A DNA stretch of 64,000 nt from Anaerococcus vaginalis (lineage in GTDB: Bacteria > Bacillota > Clostridia > Tissierellales > Peptoniphilaceae), in assembly GCA_018363915.1 (NCBI GenBank), contig JAGZMY010000004.1, forward strand, positions 1 through 64,000, written 5' to 3'. Both the position numbers and the translations under genes were made by a program. Shown here in pieces: positions 24,920 to 34,168 of this stretch. Position 1 is the stretch's first letter; every line of letters begins with the position of its first letter. A model generated the notes under the pieces. It saw nothing but the letters and a program-made list of their open reading frames with translations, was not told the DNA's origin and did not search any database.

Positions 24920-25960
24920 TTATTTAAGGTTCATATCGATTAAAATTTTTACAGTATCTTCTGTTCTATCCCTTAATAATTCTAGTGCATCTTGGCTTTC
25001 ATCTATAGGATATTTTTTAGTTATAAAACTTTCCCAGCCTATGTCATTATTGATTAGATCAATTGCCTCTTCAAAATCTTTACTTGTATAGGTCATAGCT
25101 CCTATTAATTTTAATTCTTTAAATACCAAATCATAACTATAATATGGTATATCATCGGTTATCATTGCAACTAAAACTATTTGCCCTCTTTTCTTTGCAA
25201 TTTTACCAGCTTCAGTTAATATTTTTGGATATCCTGTACTTAGCAAAATATTTTCGCAACCTTCATTATTGGTAATGCTTAAAACTTTTTCTACCATATT
25301 TTCTTTTGAAGGATTAATAATATAATCAGCACCATTTTCTTTAGCTTCTTTTAAAGTAAATTCATCCAAATCAACACAAATTATATTTTTATAAAGATTT
25401 TGTCTTTTTGCCACTTTTAATGCCAACAATCCAATGCTACCCATACCAATTATTGTTAAAGTATCACCATGACTTTCAAACCTATTTAATGCGTGAATTG
25501 AAACTGCTGCAGGCTCTGCCAAAACTGCACTTTCATAACTTGCTTCATCTTTAACCTTATGAACATATTTTTCAGGAGCATTAAAATATTCTACAAATGT
25601 ACCAGTCCAATCACCTGTTCCTGGTGCAGATTTATTTAGACATAAATTAACAAGACCTTTTTCACAATATTCACAGTGGCCACAACCCTTATGTGGTTCA
25701 ACAGTAACCTTATCACCTAATTTAAATTTATCTACATTTTTTCCAATCTCTACAACATCTCCAACAACTTCATGGCCTAAAACTACAGTAGGCTTTCTAA
25801 ATGGATGTTTACCTTTGAATAAGTGTAAATCCGATCCACAAACTCCAGCATATTTTACTTTTATTAAAACCTCATCATCTTTTATTACAGGAATATCATT
25901 TTCTTTTATTTCGATTTTTCCCGTATCAACTAACACCGCTGCTTTCATTTTTTTTGACAT
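24920..25960 (-). CDS. zinc-dependent MDR dehydrogenase (polyol/threonine dehydrogenase-like)
   Basis: A 346-residue medium-chain dehydrogenase. The catalytic zinc region is AGVCGSDLHLFKG, GHEVVG and LAEPAAV. Four structural zinc cysteines lie in CGHCEYCEKGLVNLC. The Rossmann motif is GMGSIGLLALK, with VDLDE suggesting NAD. It resembles threonine/sorbitol/idonate dehydrogenases. As the first gene of the acid-sugar operon it presumably oxidises the imported acid to the 3-oxo acid used by OtnK. In known tetronate operons this step is done by a beta-hydroxyacid dehydrogenase plus an isomerase. Confidence 0.88.
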   Translation of the reverse strand: MSKKMKAAVLVDTGKIEIKENDIPVIKDDEVLIKVKYAGVCGSDLHLFKGKHPFRKPTVVLGHEVVGDVVEIGKNVDKFKLGDKVTVEPHKGCGHCEYCEKGLVNLCLNKSAPGTGDWTGTFVEYFNAPEKYVHKVKDEASYESAVLAEPAAVSIHALNRFESHGDTLTIIGMGSIGLLALKVAKRQNLYKNIICVDLDEFTLKEAKENGADYIINPSKENMVEKVLSITNNEGCENILLSTGYPKILTEAGKIAKKRGQIVLVAMITDDIPYYSYDLVFKELKLIGAMTYTSKDFEEAIDLINNDIGWESFITKKYPIDESQDALELLRDRTEDTVKILIDMNLK

Positions 25961-26000
25961 ATTTTCCTCCTTATATTATCATTTAACTATATTCTAAATA

Positions 26001-26127
26001 AAAAAATCGTTTTCATCAAAAAATAATCTTTATATCTTCTATAACTTATTTTTGCATATTAAAATAATCTAGATTTACTTAAATAACCATATTTGCTTAT
26101 AAATAAAAACAATAATTAGGAGAAAGT
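26001..26127. promoter_or_regulatory. divergent control region, acid-sugar operon and GntR gene
   Basis: It contains the palindrome AATCTAGATT (26066-26075), roughly midway between the divergent genes and a candidate GntR/FCD operator. A weak catabolite-element-like stretch, TGAAAACGATTTTTT on the minus strand, lies near 26003-26017. Only approximate -10/-35 elements are visible on either strand. Confidence 0.4.
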
Positions 26128-26862
26128 ATGAAAGAAAAATTTGATAAATATATAAATAAAAATCCTTTTACTAACTATTCTGATCTGACTTATAAAATAT
26201 TATCAGAACAAATTATAAAACTAAAAATAAAACCTGGAACAATTTTAAATGAATCTAATATATCCAACAATTTAAATATTTCAAGAACTCCTGTAAATGC
26301 AGCTATAAAAAAATTAATAAAATCTGGTTTGGCTACAAAAGATGATAATAAAAAATTTACAAAAGTTTCCGAATTAAATATGTATCATTTAAACCAATAC
26401 TATAACTCCAGAATGGCAATAGAGCCATATTGTGCTATGATAGCAGCAAAAAATTTTGATGATAAACAAATTGAAAAACTCGAAATTTTAACTTCAAATA
26501 TAAAAAAATCTTGTGATATTGATAATTTAAGCTCAGACTTAATAAATAAATATATTGAAAATGAAATAGAATTCCACAAATTCATTGTTATAGGAAATGA
26601 AAATAAGTACCTAAATCAAATGTTTAAAGTTACATTCGATATTGGACTAAGATATAGGTACTATATGCTAAACTTTATAGCAAAAAACCAAAAAAATATA
26701 AATATTAAAGAATTTTTACAAGATAGCATAAAATTTCATGAATCAATCTTTTTCTCAATTAAACACCATCTATCAACAATTGCTTATGATCAAATGAAAG
26801 AAGATATAAACAGGATGATACCGCTTATTCTTGATTCTAATTTTTATATTTTTGCTAAATAG
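26128..26862 (+). CDS. GntR-family regulator with FCD domain
   Basis: A 244-residue protein. The N-terminal winged HTH (about 15-80) has LNESNISNNLNISRTPVNAAIKKL split over its helices, and a helical FCD ligand domain (about 85-235) follows. FadR-subfamily regulators of this type bind carboxylic acids or sugar acids. It is divergent from the dehydrogenase/TRAP/otn operon, so it is probably that operon's regulator with the imported acid as effector. SD TTAGGAGA precedes the ATG. Confidence 0.88.
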   Translation: MKEKFDKYINKNPFTNYSDLTYKILSEQIIKLKIKPGTILNESNISNNLNISRTPVNAAIKKLIKSGLATKDDNKKFTKVSELNMYHLNQYYNSRMAIEPYCAMIAAKNFDDKQIEKLEILTSNIKKSCDIDNLSSDLINKYIENEIEFHKFIVIGNENKYLNQMFKVTFDIGLRYRYYMLNFIAKNQKNINIKEFLQDSIKFHESIFFSIKHHLSTIAYDQMKEDINRMIPLILDSNFYIFAK

Positions 26863-27361
26863 AAATCTTATTTACAATAACTTTTAAAATAATGTATATA
26901 ATTATTAATAACAGTATAGAAAAATAGATAATCCTTAACTTATGTAACATTATAACCAATTTCTCTTAAAATAGATGTTATTCTTATACATTAATAGTTA
27001 AGAATATATTTTCTATTTTGAAATTTGTTGGTATGATTTTATAGCAAAATTATCCAATTAGATACTAGTTTATTACTCTTATATTTGGGTCCACTGTATC
27101 TACAACTTTTTCTTAAATTCTACTATATTTTTGATATTTAAAAATTCTAATAATATAAATATAAAAAGTTCAAATAAAAAATATTAATATACATATAAAA
27201 TACTAAATTTAATTTTAAAACTATTTAAAACATATTTGAAAAAAAATGAATGCCACCTAGAATATAGGTAAGCATTCACTTGTAAATAGTTATTTAATGT
27301 TGAAATCAGGTTTATGAATTTAAATCATAAACTATTGTTAGTTTTTCTACTTTTATTATTT
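26863..27361. other. 499-bp gene-less stretch
   Basis: No ORF or RNA gene is recognisable here. It contains an imperfect dyad with outer TAGAAAA/TTTTCTA (26917-26923, 27009-27015) and inner CTTAACT/AGTTAAG (26934-26940, 26996-27002). It also holds the terminator at 27248-27277. The remainder is AT-rich with no coding pattern that I can support. Confidence 0.5.
27248..27277 (-). terminator. terminator of the nucleoside operon
   Basis: Arms GAATGCCACCTA (27248-27259) and TAGGTAAGCATTC (27265-27277) pair with one bulge. On the minus strand they are followed by ATTTTTTTTC. It lies about 85 bp past the GntR/UTRA stop codon. Confidence 0.75.
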
Positions 27362-28096
27362 TTAACTTCTAATTAATTTAAAATTAAAATATTCTGGTAT
27401 AAAGTAGCTTCTTCTATATAAAGACACTTTATTATTTTCTTTTTTCATAATTTCACTAAAATATAAAACATATTTACCAACGTTGATATTCATCTTGTTT
27501 GCTGTAGATTCTCTAGATTTAAATCCTTGAAACTCTAGTTCACTATTGATGATTTTGTCAATTAATATTTTATCAATAAATTTTTTTAAATCATATTCAG
27601 ATTTTAAGTTTAAATCATATTCCTTAGCATCATCAAAATTTATAAAATACATTAATAAAGCAGCAACATTATCTTCAATATAATACTTAACATTTATTAG
27701 CATAATTATAAAATTGCTATCTTCTTCGAAAATTTCTTTCATTTTTTCGCTAGCAGGCTGAAATTCAACTTTAAAATCTATTTTACTATATTCAACTTTA
27801 TTAAAATCAAAAATAGGCTCATTTATAGATTCTAAACCTTTATTTTCCAACTTTTTGGGATCTAATATTATATTTCCATATCCTTGTTGTTTGTATATAA
27901 GACCATCTTCTTGCAAAAGCGCTATTGCTTGTCTCACAGTCCCTCTACTAACATTAAATAATTTTGATAAATCATTTTCCCCAGGTATTGTATCTCCTGC
28001 TTGTAAGTTATTGTTTTTGATTAATTCACGAATTTTATCGTAAGTTTCTACATATTTTAAAGATTTAGTATTACTTTTCTCACTCAGTTTTTGCAT
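27362..28096 (-). CDS. GntR/HutC-family regulator with UTRA domain
   Basis: A 244-residue protein. The N-terminal winged HTH (about 15-80) has AGDTIPGENDLSKLFNVSRG and TVRQAIALLQEDGLIYKQQG. A C-terminal UTRA-like effector domain (about 95-240) follows. It is the last gene of the nucleoside operon and overlaps the end of a uridine phosphorylase gene by 17 bp. A TTG at 28108 gives a longer reading, but the ATG at 28096 is preferred; neither has a strong SD, so coupling is likely. The dyad TGTATATACA in the operon leader (34198-34207) is a candidate operator. Confidence 0.85.
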   Translation of the reverse strand: MQKLSEKSNTKSLKYVETYDKIRELIKNNNLQAGDTIPGENDLSKLFNVSRGTVRQAIALLQEDGLIYKQQGYGNIILDPKKLENKGLESINEPIFDFNKVEYSKIDFKVEFQPASEKMKEIFEEDSNFIIMLINVKYYIEDNVAALLMYFINFDDAKEYDLNLKSEYDLKKFIDKILIDKIINSELEFQGFKSRESTANKMNINVGKYVLYFSEIMKKENNKVSLYRRSYFIPEYFNFKLIRS

Positions 28097-28862
28097 TTCT
28101 ATCTTCAAGTATAATTTTTCTTAAAGATTCAATTCCTACCCTAATTGCCCTTTCAATATAATTAGAAGGATATCCTTTTGAAGAAATATCATTTGAAACC
28201 TTGCCTACATAATCTGTTGCTGAAACTAGAACAGACGCTGCCCTAGCATTTAAAGAGCCCGCAACTAAGAATAGTGTCGCCTCTTCCATAGCTGTACAAA
28301 TAGCTCCACCTTTTACATAAGAATTCCATCTATTAATTAATTCATAACCTACTGGTTTTGTTTCAGGCTCTATTTGGGTATAAAAAGAATCTTTTGTTAT
28401 TGTTACTCCTACATTAGTATTATACCCCAAATCTAAAGATGATTCTTCAAGTTTTTTTGTAAAATTATAATCTGGAACAGCTGGAAATTCCATAGGTAAA
28501 TAATGTAATCCCGTTCCTTCCATTCTTACTGCACCATTTATTACAATCACATCACCTTTTGATACCTTTGAGCTAGTTGACGCTCCTGTACCTATTCTTA
28601 AAAATGTATCAACTCCACATTTATACAGTTCTTCTATACATATAGCTGTAGATGGTCCTCCCATTCCTGTAGATGTTACAACTATTTTTTCTCCTTCCAA
28701 ATATCCTACATAAGTTGTATGTTCTCTATTTTGTTGTATTTTTTTCGGATTATCAAGAAATTTAGCAATTATTTCACACCTTGCTGGATCTCCTGGAACA
28801 ATTGCGTACTTGCCTACATCTTCTGAATTTAATTTTATGTGTAAAGTTTTTTCTATTTGCAT
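28080..28862 (-). CDS. udp: uridine phosphorylase (copy 1)
   Basis: A 260-residue nucleoside phosphorylase-I family protein. The phosphate-binding loop is VPGDPARCE, followed by NREHTTYVGY, STGMGGPSTAICIEEL and RIGTGAS. The ribose/uracil-side motif is TAMEEATLFLV. It converts uridine and phosphate to uracil and ribose-1-phosphate. It lies one base downstream of a second, clearly related copy and the ABC nucleoside importer genes. The SD AAAAGGAG lies at the end of the preceding gene. Confidence 0.92.
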   Translation of the reverse strand: MQIEKTLHIKLNSEDVGKYAIVPGDPARCEIIAKFLDNPKKIQQNREHTTYVGYLEGEKIVVTSTGMGGPSTAICIEELYKCGVDTFLRIGTGASTSSKVSKGDVIVINGAVRMEGTGLHYLPMEFPAVPDYNFTKKLEESSLDLGYNTNVGVTITKDSFYTQIEPETKPVGYELINRWNSYVKGGAICTAMEEATLFLVAGSLNARAASVLVSATDYVGKVSNDISSKGYPSNYIERAIRVGIESLRKIILEDRNAKTE

Positions 28863-28863
28863 T

Positions 28864-29634
28864 TTATTTCTCCTTTTTATCTATTTCTATTATTTTTTTC
28901 ATTGCCTCAACTCCTACTAAACAAGCACTCATCTCACATTCAAAAGGATATCCATTTATGCTTGTATCTTCAGATGTTTCATCATTATAATTTGTTGCTG
29001 ATACTAATACTGTTGCCATTCTTAGATTATATGCACTAGCTATCAAAAAAAGTGTTGCTGATTCCATAGATGTTGCTAACGCTCCACCTTTTTCATAGGA
29101 AGTCCACCTATTATAAAGTTCATATCCAATTGGCTTACTTAAAGGGCTTACTTCAGTAAAATATGAATCTTTAATTATACTAATTCCAACTTTAGTGTCA
29201 TATCCTAAACTTAATGAAGTTTCTTCCAAAAGTCTTACCAATTCAAAATTTGCAATAGCAGGAAATTCTAGTGGCAAATAGTGACAACCTGTATTTTCCA
29301 TTCTAACTACTGCATTCGGAATTACTATAGTTCCTCTTTTAACTTTGCTACTTGTTGAAGCAGAAGTTCCTACTCTAATAAATGTATCAACACCACACCT
29401 ATATAACTCTTCCATACAAATAGCAGCAGATGGTCCTCCCATTCCTGTTGAACATACTACGACTTTTTCTCCATTTATATATCCTTCATAAGTAGTATGT
29501 TCTCTATTAGATTGAATCTTTTTTGGGTTTTCCAAAAGTTTAGCTATTTTTTCACACCTATCTGGGTTGCCAGGAATTATCGCATATTTTCCAACATCGT
29601 CATTATTTAATTTTAAGTGTAAAGTTCTGTCCAT
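28864..29634 (-). CDS. uridine phosphorylase paralogue (copy 2)
   Basis: A 256-residue paralogue of the downstream gene, aligning along its full length with well over half the residues identical by eye. Active-site differences are IPGNPDRCE (Asn for Asp), RVGTSAS (Ser for Gly) and TSMESATLFLI (MES, as in classical Udp, against MEE). It is probably a nucleoside phosphorylase with altered preference, for example another pyrimidine nucleoside. It sits between the permease genes and copy 1 with almost no gap. Confidence 0.88.
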   Translation of the reverse strand: MDRTLHLKLNNDDVGKYAIIPGNPDRCEKIAKLLENPKKIQSNREHTTYEGYINGEKVVVCSTGMGGPSAAICMEELYRCGVDTFIRVGTSASTSSKVKRGTIVIPNAVVRMENTGCHYLPLEFPAIANFELVRLLEETSLSLGYDTKVGISIIKDSYFTEVSPLSKPIGYELYNRWTSYEKGGALATSMESATLFLIASAYNLRMATVLVSATNYNDETSEDTSINGYPFECEMSACLVGVEAMKKIIEIDKKEK

Positions 29635-29635
29635 A

Positions 29636-30544
29636 CTAATCCATCTTTCCTAATGCTTTTGGTGCTTGCTTTCTATTCGCTAAAAAAATTAGAGCGAAAA
29701 TTGTAATCAAATAAGGTACCATTTGAACAAATTGGTCTGGTATACTAAGGCCTACTAGCTTAAATCTTATAGCTTGAGCAATTGCGAATATAAAACTTGA
29801 AAGTACAGAACCTATTGGTGTCCAACCTCCAAATATATTGGCCGCTACTCCCAAAAATCCTCTACCTGCCGTCATATTATTTACAAAAACATTATTTTGA
29901 ACGATTGATAAATATCCTCCACCTAAACCAGCTAAAAGTCCTGATATTATCATCGTAATATATCTGTACTTTTTAACATTTATTCCTACAGTATTAGCAG
30001 CAATTGGTTCATCACTTATCGCCTTTAGGTGTAGACCTGTTTTAGTGTATTTAAGTACATACCAAATTAAAAATGATAAAAGTATAGTCAAGAAAAATAC
30101 TGGTGATTGTTTATTAAATATAAAACCTAGTATAGGAATATTTTTTAATAAAGGTATAGATATAAGGTTTAGCTGTTTTACCTTCTCGCTAATACCTTCT
30201 TGTCCCCAAATTATATAAGTTCCAACAGCACTAAATCCTTGAGCAAATAAGTTCATACCAACTCCACATACCGTTTGATTTGCTTTAAATTTTATACATA
30301 GTATAGAAAATAAATAAGCCAAAATCATACCGAATAACATTGAACATATAATCCCTAAAACTGGATTGTTAAAATAATAAGATCCTACAACTCCGCCAAA
30401 TGCGCCTATAAGCATTAATCCTTCTGTTCCTAAACTTATTACTCCACACAATTCAGATAGAGTACTTGACAATGATACTAATATAAGAGGTACTGCTAAT
30501 CTTAATATCATTAAAAAAGTTTCAGCTGAGAAAAAGTAATTCAT
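29636..30544 (-). CDS. nucleoside ABC transporter permease 2 (NupC/YufQ type)
   Basis: A 302-residue membrane protein of the BPD_transp_2 family with about eight to nine hydrophobic segments. Features are SSTLSELCGVISLGTEGLMLIGAF near the start, then KANQTVCGVGMNLFAQG and the DEPIAANTVGI loop. It pairs with the permease upstream, with an ATGA overlap. Together with the BMP-type binding protein and double ATPase it forms a nucleoside importer. Confidence 0.9.
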   Translation of the reverse strand: MNYFFSAETFLMILRLAVPLILVSLSSTLSELCGVISLGTEGLMLIGAFGGVVGSYYFNNPVLGIICSMLFGMILAYLFSILCIKFKANQTVCGVGMNLFAQGFSAVGTYIIWGQEGISEKVKQLNLISIPLLKNIPILGFIFNKQSPVFFLTILLSFLIWYVLKYTKTGLHLKAISDEPIAANTVGINVKKYRYITMIISGLLAGLGGGYLSIVQNNVFVNNMTAGRGFLGVAANIFGGWTPIGSVLSSFIFAIAQAIRFKLVGLSIPDQFVQMVPYLITIFALIFLANRKQAPKALGKMD

Positions 30545-31596
30545 TTATTTTTCCTCCTTTTGATAAATATAAAATCAAATATACCTGGGGTAGCTATGAA
30601 AAATATAACTAATGCTTGTATAACTACAACCATATTCGCTGATAATCCTGCTCTAATATTCATCAATCTAGCTCCAGAATCTAAAATGCCAAATAATAAT
30701 CCCGATAAAATTATTACAATAGGATTATTCCCTGCTAATACTGAAACTGCAAGACCAGTAAAACCAACATTTCCAGAAAAACCATCATATAATTTTCCAT
30801 AAGTACCTAAAAGCTCTGTAGCACCTATCAATCCTCCTACAGCTCCTGAAATCATCATCGTCTTTATTACAGTTTTATTCACTAAAATTCCACCTGCTTC
30901 AGCAGCTGACATATTATCTCCAACAGCTTTAACTTCATATCCAAATACAGTTTTATTAATAATAAAATAAACAAGCATAACAGATATCAAAGCTATAAAT
31001 ATACTAGTTGTAAATTGAGTCGATTTCATTAAGCTTGTAAACCTATATTTATCAAGAACTATTGATGTTTCGGGAAGTCTTTTTGGTGATACAAAAGGAT
31101 AATTTATAAGATAAGATACTAATTCTATCGCAATATAATTTAACAATATTGCAATAATAACTTCATTTACTCTCAATCTAACTTTTAAAATTCCTATTAG
31201 AGATGCCCATAACATACCACCCAAAGCACTTGCTATAATTGCTAAAGCAATTACAAAAAATCCTGGAGATCTTTTAGGCATAAAATAAGTAACCATAAAA
31301 GCGCATATTCCTCCTATATGTAGTTGTCCTTCGACTCCAATATTTAGCATTCCGCCTTTAAATGCTATTGCGCATGCTAAGCCAGCAATTATAAGTGGAA
31401 CAGATTTGTTTAGTGTATTTGCAATAGCGATAGGAGAACCCAGAGCACCTTTAAGCAATGAATCAAATGCTAATACTGGAGATTTTCCAACAGCAAATAT
31501 AAGTATAGAAGAAATAATTATTGATAAAGCTATTGATAAAAAGGATATAATTATTGATTTTTTCGCTTTGTAAATTAAATTACTAAACTTTTTCAT
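30541..31596 (-). CDS. nucleoside ABC transporter permease 1 (NupB/YufP type)
   Basis: A 351-residue permease with about nine hydrophobic segments. Features are ANTLNKSVPLIIAGLACAIAF, FKGGMLNIGVEGQLHIGG, LRVNEVIIAILLNYIA and VGDNMSAAEAGGI. It is the longer of the two permeases, as usual in nucleoside (bmp-nup) systems. It overlaps the ATPase gene by 14 bp. Confidence 0.91.
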   Translation of the reverse strand: MKKFSNLIYKAKKSIIISFLSIALSIIISSILIFAVGKSPVLAFDSLLKGALGSPIAIANTLNKSVPLIIAGLACAIAFKGGMLNIGVEGQLHIGGICAFMVTYFMPKRSPGFFVIALAIIASALGGMLWASLIGILKVRLRVNEVIIAILLNYIAIELVSYLINYPFVSPKRLPETSIVLDKYRFTSLMKSTQFTTSIFIALISVMLVYFIINKTVFGYEVKAVGDNMSAAEAGGILVNKTVIKTMMISGAVGGLIGATELLGTYGKLYDGFSGNVGFTGLAVSVLAGNNPIVIILSGLLFGILDSGARLMNIRAGLSANMVVVIQALVIFFIATPGIFDFIFIKRRKNK

Positions 31597-33088
31597 AATC
31601 TCTCCTTCCTGCCATTAATAGACCAAGCCTTTCTTTTGTAAAATTCTCACGTTTATCTACAGCCATTATTTCACCTTTATATAGAACAGCTATCTTATCT
31701 GAAATTTTCAATATCTCATCTAAATCTGCTGAAATCAATAAAATTGCTTTACCATTATTCCTCATCTGAATAAACTGTTCATGAATAAATTGGATTGCTC
31801 CTATATCTAGACCACGTGATGGCTGTGCAGCTAATAAAAATTCACTATTATTTTTCATTTCTCTAGCAACAACTAACTTTTGTTGATTACCTCCAGATAA
31901 GCCTCCTACATTTTGTTCCATATTTGAAAATTTTACATTATATTTTTCTAAAGAAGCACTTGTAAAATTCTTTATACTATCATATCTTAATAGGCGATTA
32001 TTAATTAATTTCTTATTATTTTGATTTCCTAAAAGCATATTTTCATACAAATTCATGTCTGGTAAAATTGCTCGTTTAAATCTATCCGATGGTATATATC
32101 CTATACCAAGCTCCTTTAATTCTATGGTTTTCATTGAAGATATCTCTTTATTATCATAGAAAATCTCCCCTTCTAAGTTATCTCTAAGCCCCATAATCAT
32201 CTCTTCAAGCTCAATTTGACCATTACCATCAACTCCTGCTATTCCCAGTATTTCACCGCTATGAATTTCTAAGAAAATATTTTCTATGGAATTTTTTAAT
32301 AATTTTAGATTATCGATTTTAAATATAAGCTTATCTTTAGAAACATCTTTCAACTGACTGGTTTCTGCAATTTCATGACCAACCATTTTTTCTGCCAATA
32401 TTTTTACATCAACGTCTTCTATACTTAATTTTTCTACCAATTTACCATTTCTTAATATAGTAGCAGTATCTGCAATCTCCATTGTTTCATTTAACTTATG
32501 AGTTATAAAAATAATAGTCATTCCATTTTTCTGTAATCCTATTAATACTTTCATTAACTGATTAGATTCTTGAGGAGTAAGAACTGCGGTGGGTTCATCA
32601 AGAACCAAAATATCAGCACCTCTATATAAAGCTTTGATTATTTCAGTTCTTTGTTTTAAACCAACTGAAAGATTTGAAACTTTCTCGTCCAAGTTGATTT
32701 CTAATCCATATTTTTTAATAATTTCCTTAACCTTATTTTTGTTTTGACTATAATCAATTTTGTATTTTCCTATCTCTTGACCCAAAATTATATTTTGTAA
32801 AACAGTCATATTTTCCACCAACATAAAATGCTGGTGGACCATACCTAATCCATTATGAAAAGCATCTCTTGCATTCTTAATATCTACTTTATTTTCATAT
32901 AGTTTTATTTCGCCAGCATCGCTATTATATATTCCAAATAGAACATTCATTAAAGTTGTTTTACCTGCTCCATTTTCTCCTAAGAGACAATGTATTTCAC
33001 CTTTTTTCACTGAAAAATCAACATTATCTAGCGCAACTTTACCATTGAAACTTTTGCTAATGCCTTTCATTTCAACTGCCATGCTCAT
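31583..33088 (-). CDS. nucleoside ABC transporter ATPase (two NBDs)
   Basis: A 501-residue tandem ATPase. The first domain has Walker A GENGAGKTT, Q-loop VHQHFML, signature LSVGLKQR and Walker B ILVLDEPT. The second domain has a degenerate Walker A (GVDGNGQIE), signature LSGGNQQK, and AAQPSRGLDI in place of a classical Walker B. This asymmetry is normal for CUT2/nucleoside ATPases. It lies between the BMP lipoprotein gene and the permease genes. Confidence 0.94.
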   Translation of the reverse strand: MSMAVEMKGISKSFNGKVALDNVDFSVKKGEIHCLLGENGAGKTTLMNVLFGIYNSDAGEIKLYENKVDIKNARDAFHNGLGMVHQHFMLVENMTVLQNIILGQEIGKYKIDYSQNKNKVKEIIKKYGLEINLDEKVSNLSVGLKQRTEIIKALYRGADILVLDEPTAVLTPQESNQLMKVLIGLQKNGMTIIFITHKLNETMEIADTATILRNGKLVEKLSIEDVDVKILAEKMVGHEIAETSQLKDVSKDKLIFKIDNLKLLKNSIENIFLEIHSGEILGIAGVDGNGQIELEEMIMGLRDNLEGEIFYDNKEISSMKTIELKELGIGYIPSDRFKRAILPDMNLYENMLLGNQNNKKLINNRLLRYDSIKNFTSASLEKYNVKFSNMEQNVGGLSGGNQQKLVVAREMKNNSEFLLAAQPSRGLDIGAIQFIHEQFIQMRNNGKAILLISADLDEILKISDKIAVLYKGEIMAVDKRENFTKERLGLLMAGRRDYEKV

Positions 33089-33100
33089 AAATACATCCTA

Positions 33101-34168
33101 TCATTTTAGAGATTTTTCAAACTCTTTTAATTCGTCCATATTAGCAGGAACTTTTACATCTCCGTTAATTATTTTCTCTTTGCTTTCATTAATTAATTTA
33201 ACTACATCTTCTGGAAGATTTACTTCTGACCCATCTGTAACTAAATCTACACCATTTTCTTTCAATCCAAGTTTTATAATTTCTCCCTTGAACTTATTTT
33301 CTACAACTGATTTTATTGCATTATAAGCTTCAACATCTACATTTTTAATCATTGACCCTACTATTACCTTAGGTTCTACTGAATTTTGGTTTATATTTAC
33401 TCCAAATGCATAAGTTGAATTTTCTTTAGCCGCTTGAAATAATCCATTTCCGCTCATGCCGGAAGCATGAAATATTACATCCATTCCTTGTTGGTTCATA
33501 GATTTTGCAATTTCTTTGGCTGTAGTAACATCTGTAAATCCACCTACAAAATCAGCAGTTGCTTCTATTTCTTTATCTATGCTCTTAGCACCTGCTGTAT
33601 ATCCAGAATAAAACGTTCTTATATTTGGAGCATCAACCCCTCCTATAAAACCTAACTTTTTATCTTCTGAAATATTAAAGTCATCATAGTGTAATTTCAT
33701 ACCAGCAGCAGCTACACCAACCAAATATGATGCCTCTTCATCTTTAGTCATATAACTTACAACGTTTTCTTCTTTTACAGAACTATCTATCAAAGCAAAC
33801 TTTTGATCCGGAAATTCTTTAGCTACTTTTTCCATAGCTTGAATAGCTTCGTAAGTTAACCCTATAACTAAATCATAGTCACCTGTCGCCGCCATATCTC
33901 TCAAAGATAATTCTATATCTCCAACCGCTTTTATTTGTACCTTATCATATTCGATACCAAAATCTTTTTTTGCTTTTTCAACTCCTTTTAATGTTAAATC
34001 ATTAAAAGCTCCATCCCCAAATCCACTACTTGATGATACTAATCCAACTTTTATTGGTTTATCATCTTTTTTTGATTCGTTTGATCCAGAATCATTTTTT
34101 CCTCCACATCCTGATATTAATCCAACGATTAACAGTAACATAAAAATCTTAGATAAAATCTTTTTCAT
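33101..34168 (-). CDS. BMP-family nucleoside-binding lipoprotein
   Basis: A 355-residue protein with lipobox LISGC (Cys21). The BMP/Med fold is indicated by VGLVSSSSGFGDGAFNDLTLKG, YDLVIGLTYEAI, FALIDSS, KLGFIGGVDAPNIRTF, YTAGAKSID and MDVIFHASGMSGNGLFQAA. It captures nucleosides outside the cell for the ABC importer encoded downstream. It is the first gene of the operon, with SD AAGGAGG and a good promoter. Confidence 0.94.
   Translation of the reverse strand: MKKILSKIFMLLLIVGLISGCGGKNDSGSNESKKDDKPIKVGLVSSSSGFGDGAFNDLTLKGVEKAKKDFGIEYDKVQIKAVGDIELSLRDMAATGDYDLVIGLTYEAIQAMEKVAKEFPDQKFALIDSSVKEENVVSYMTKDEEASYLVGVAAAGMKLHYDDFNISEDKKLGFIGGVDAPNIRTFYSGYTAGAKSIDKEIEATADFVGGFTDVTTAKEIAKSMNQQGMDVIFHASGMSGNGLFQAAKENSTYAFGVNINQNSVEPKVIVGSMIKNVDVEAYNAIKSVVENKFKGEIIKLGLKENGVDLVTDGSEVNLPEDVVKLINESKEKIINGDVKVPANMDELKEFEKSLK

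Noticed and set aside
27060..27125. Possible transposase remnant around the GGGTCCACTGTATC stretch
   Set aside because: Translation in all frames is broken and shows no motif I can tie to a transposase family.
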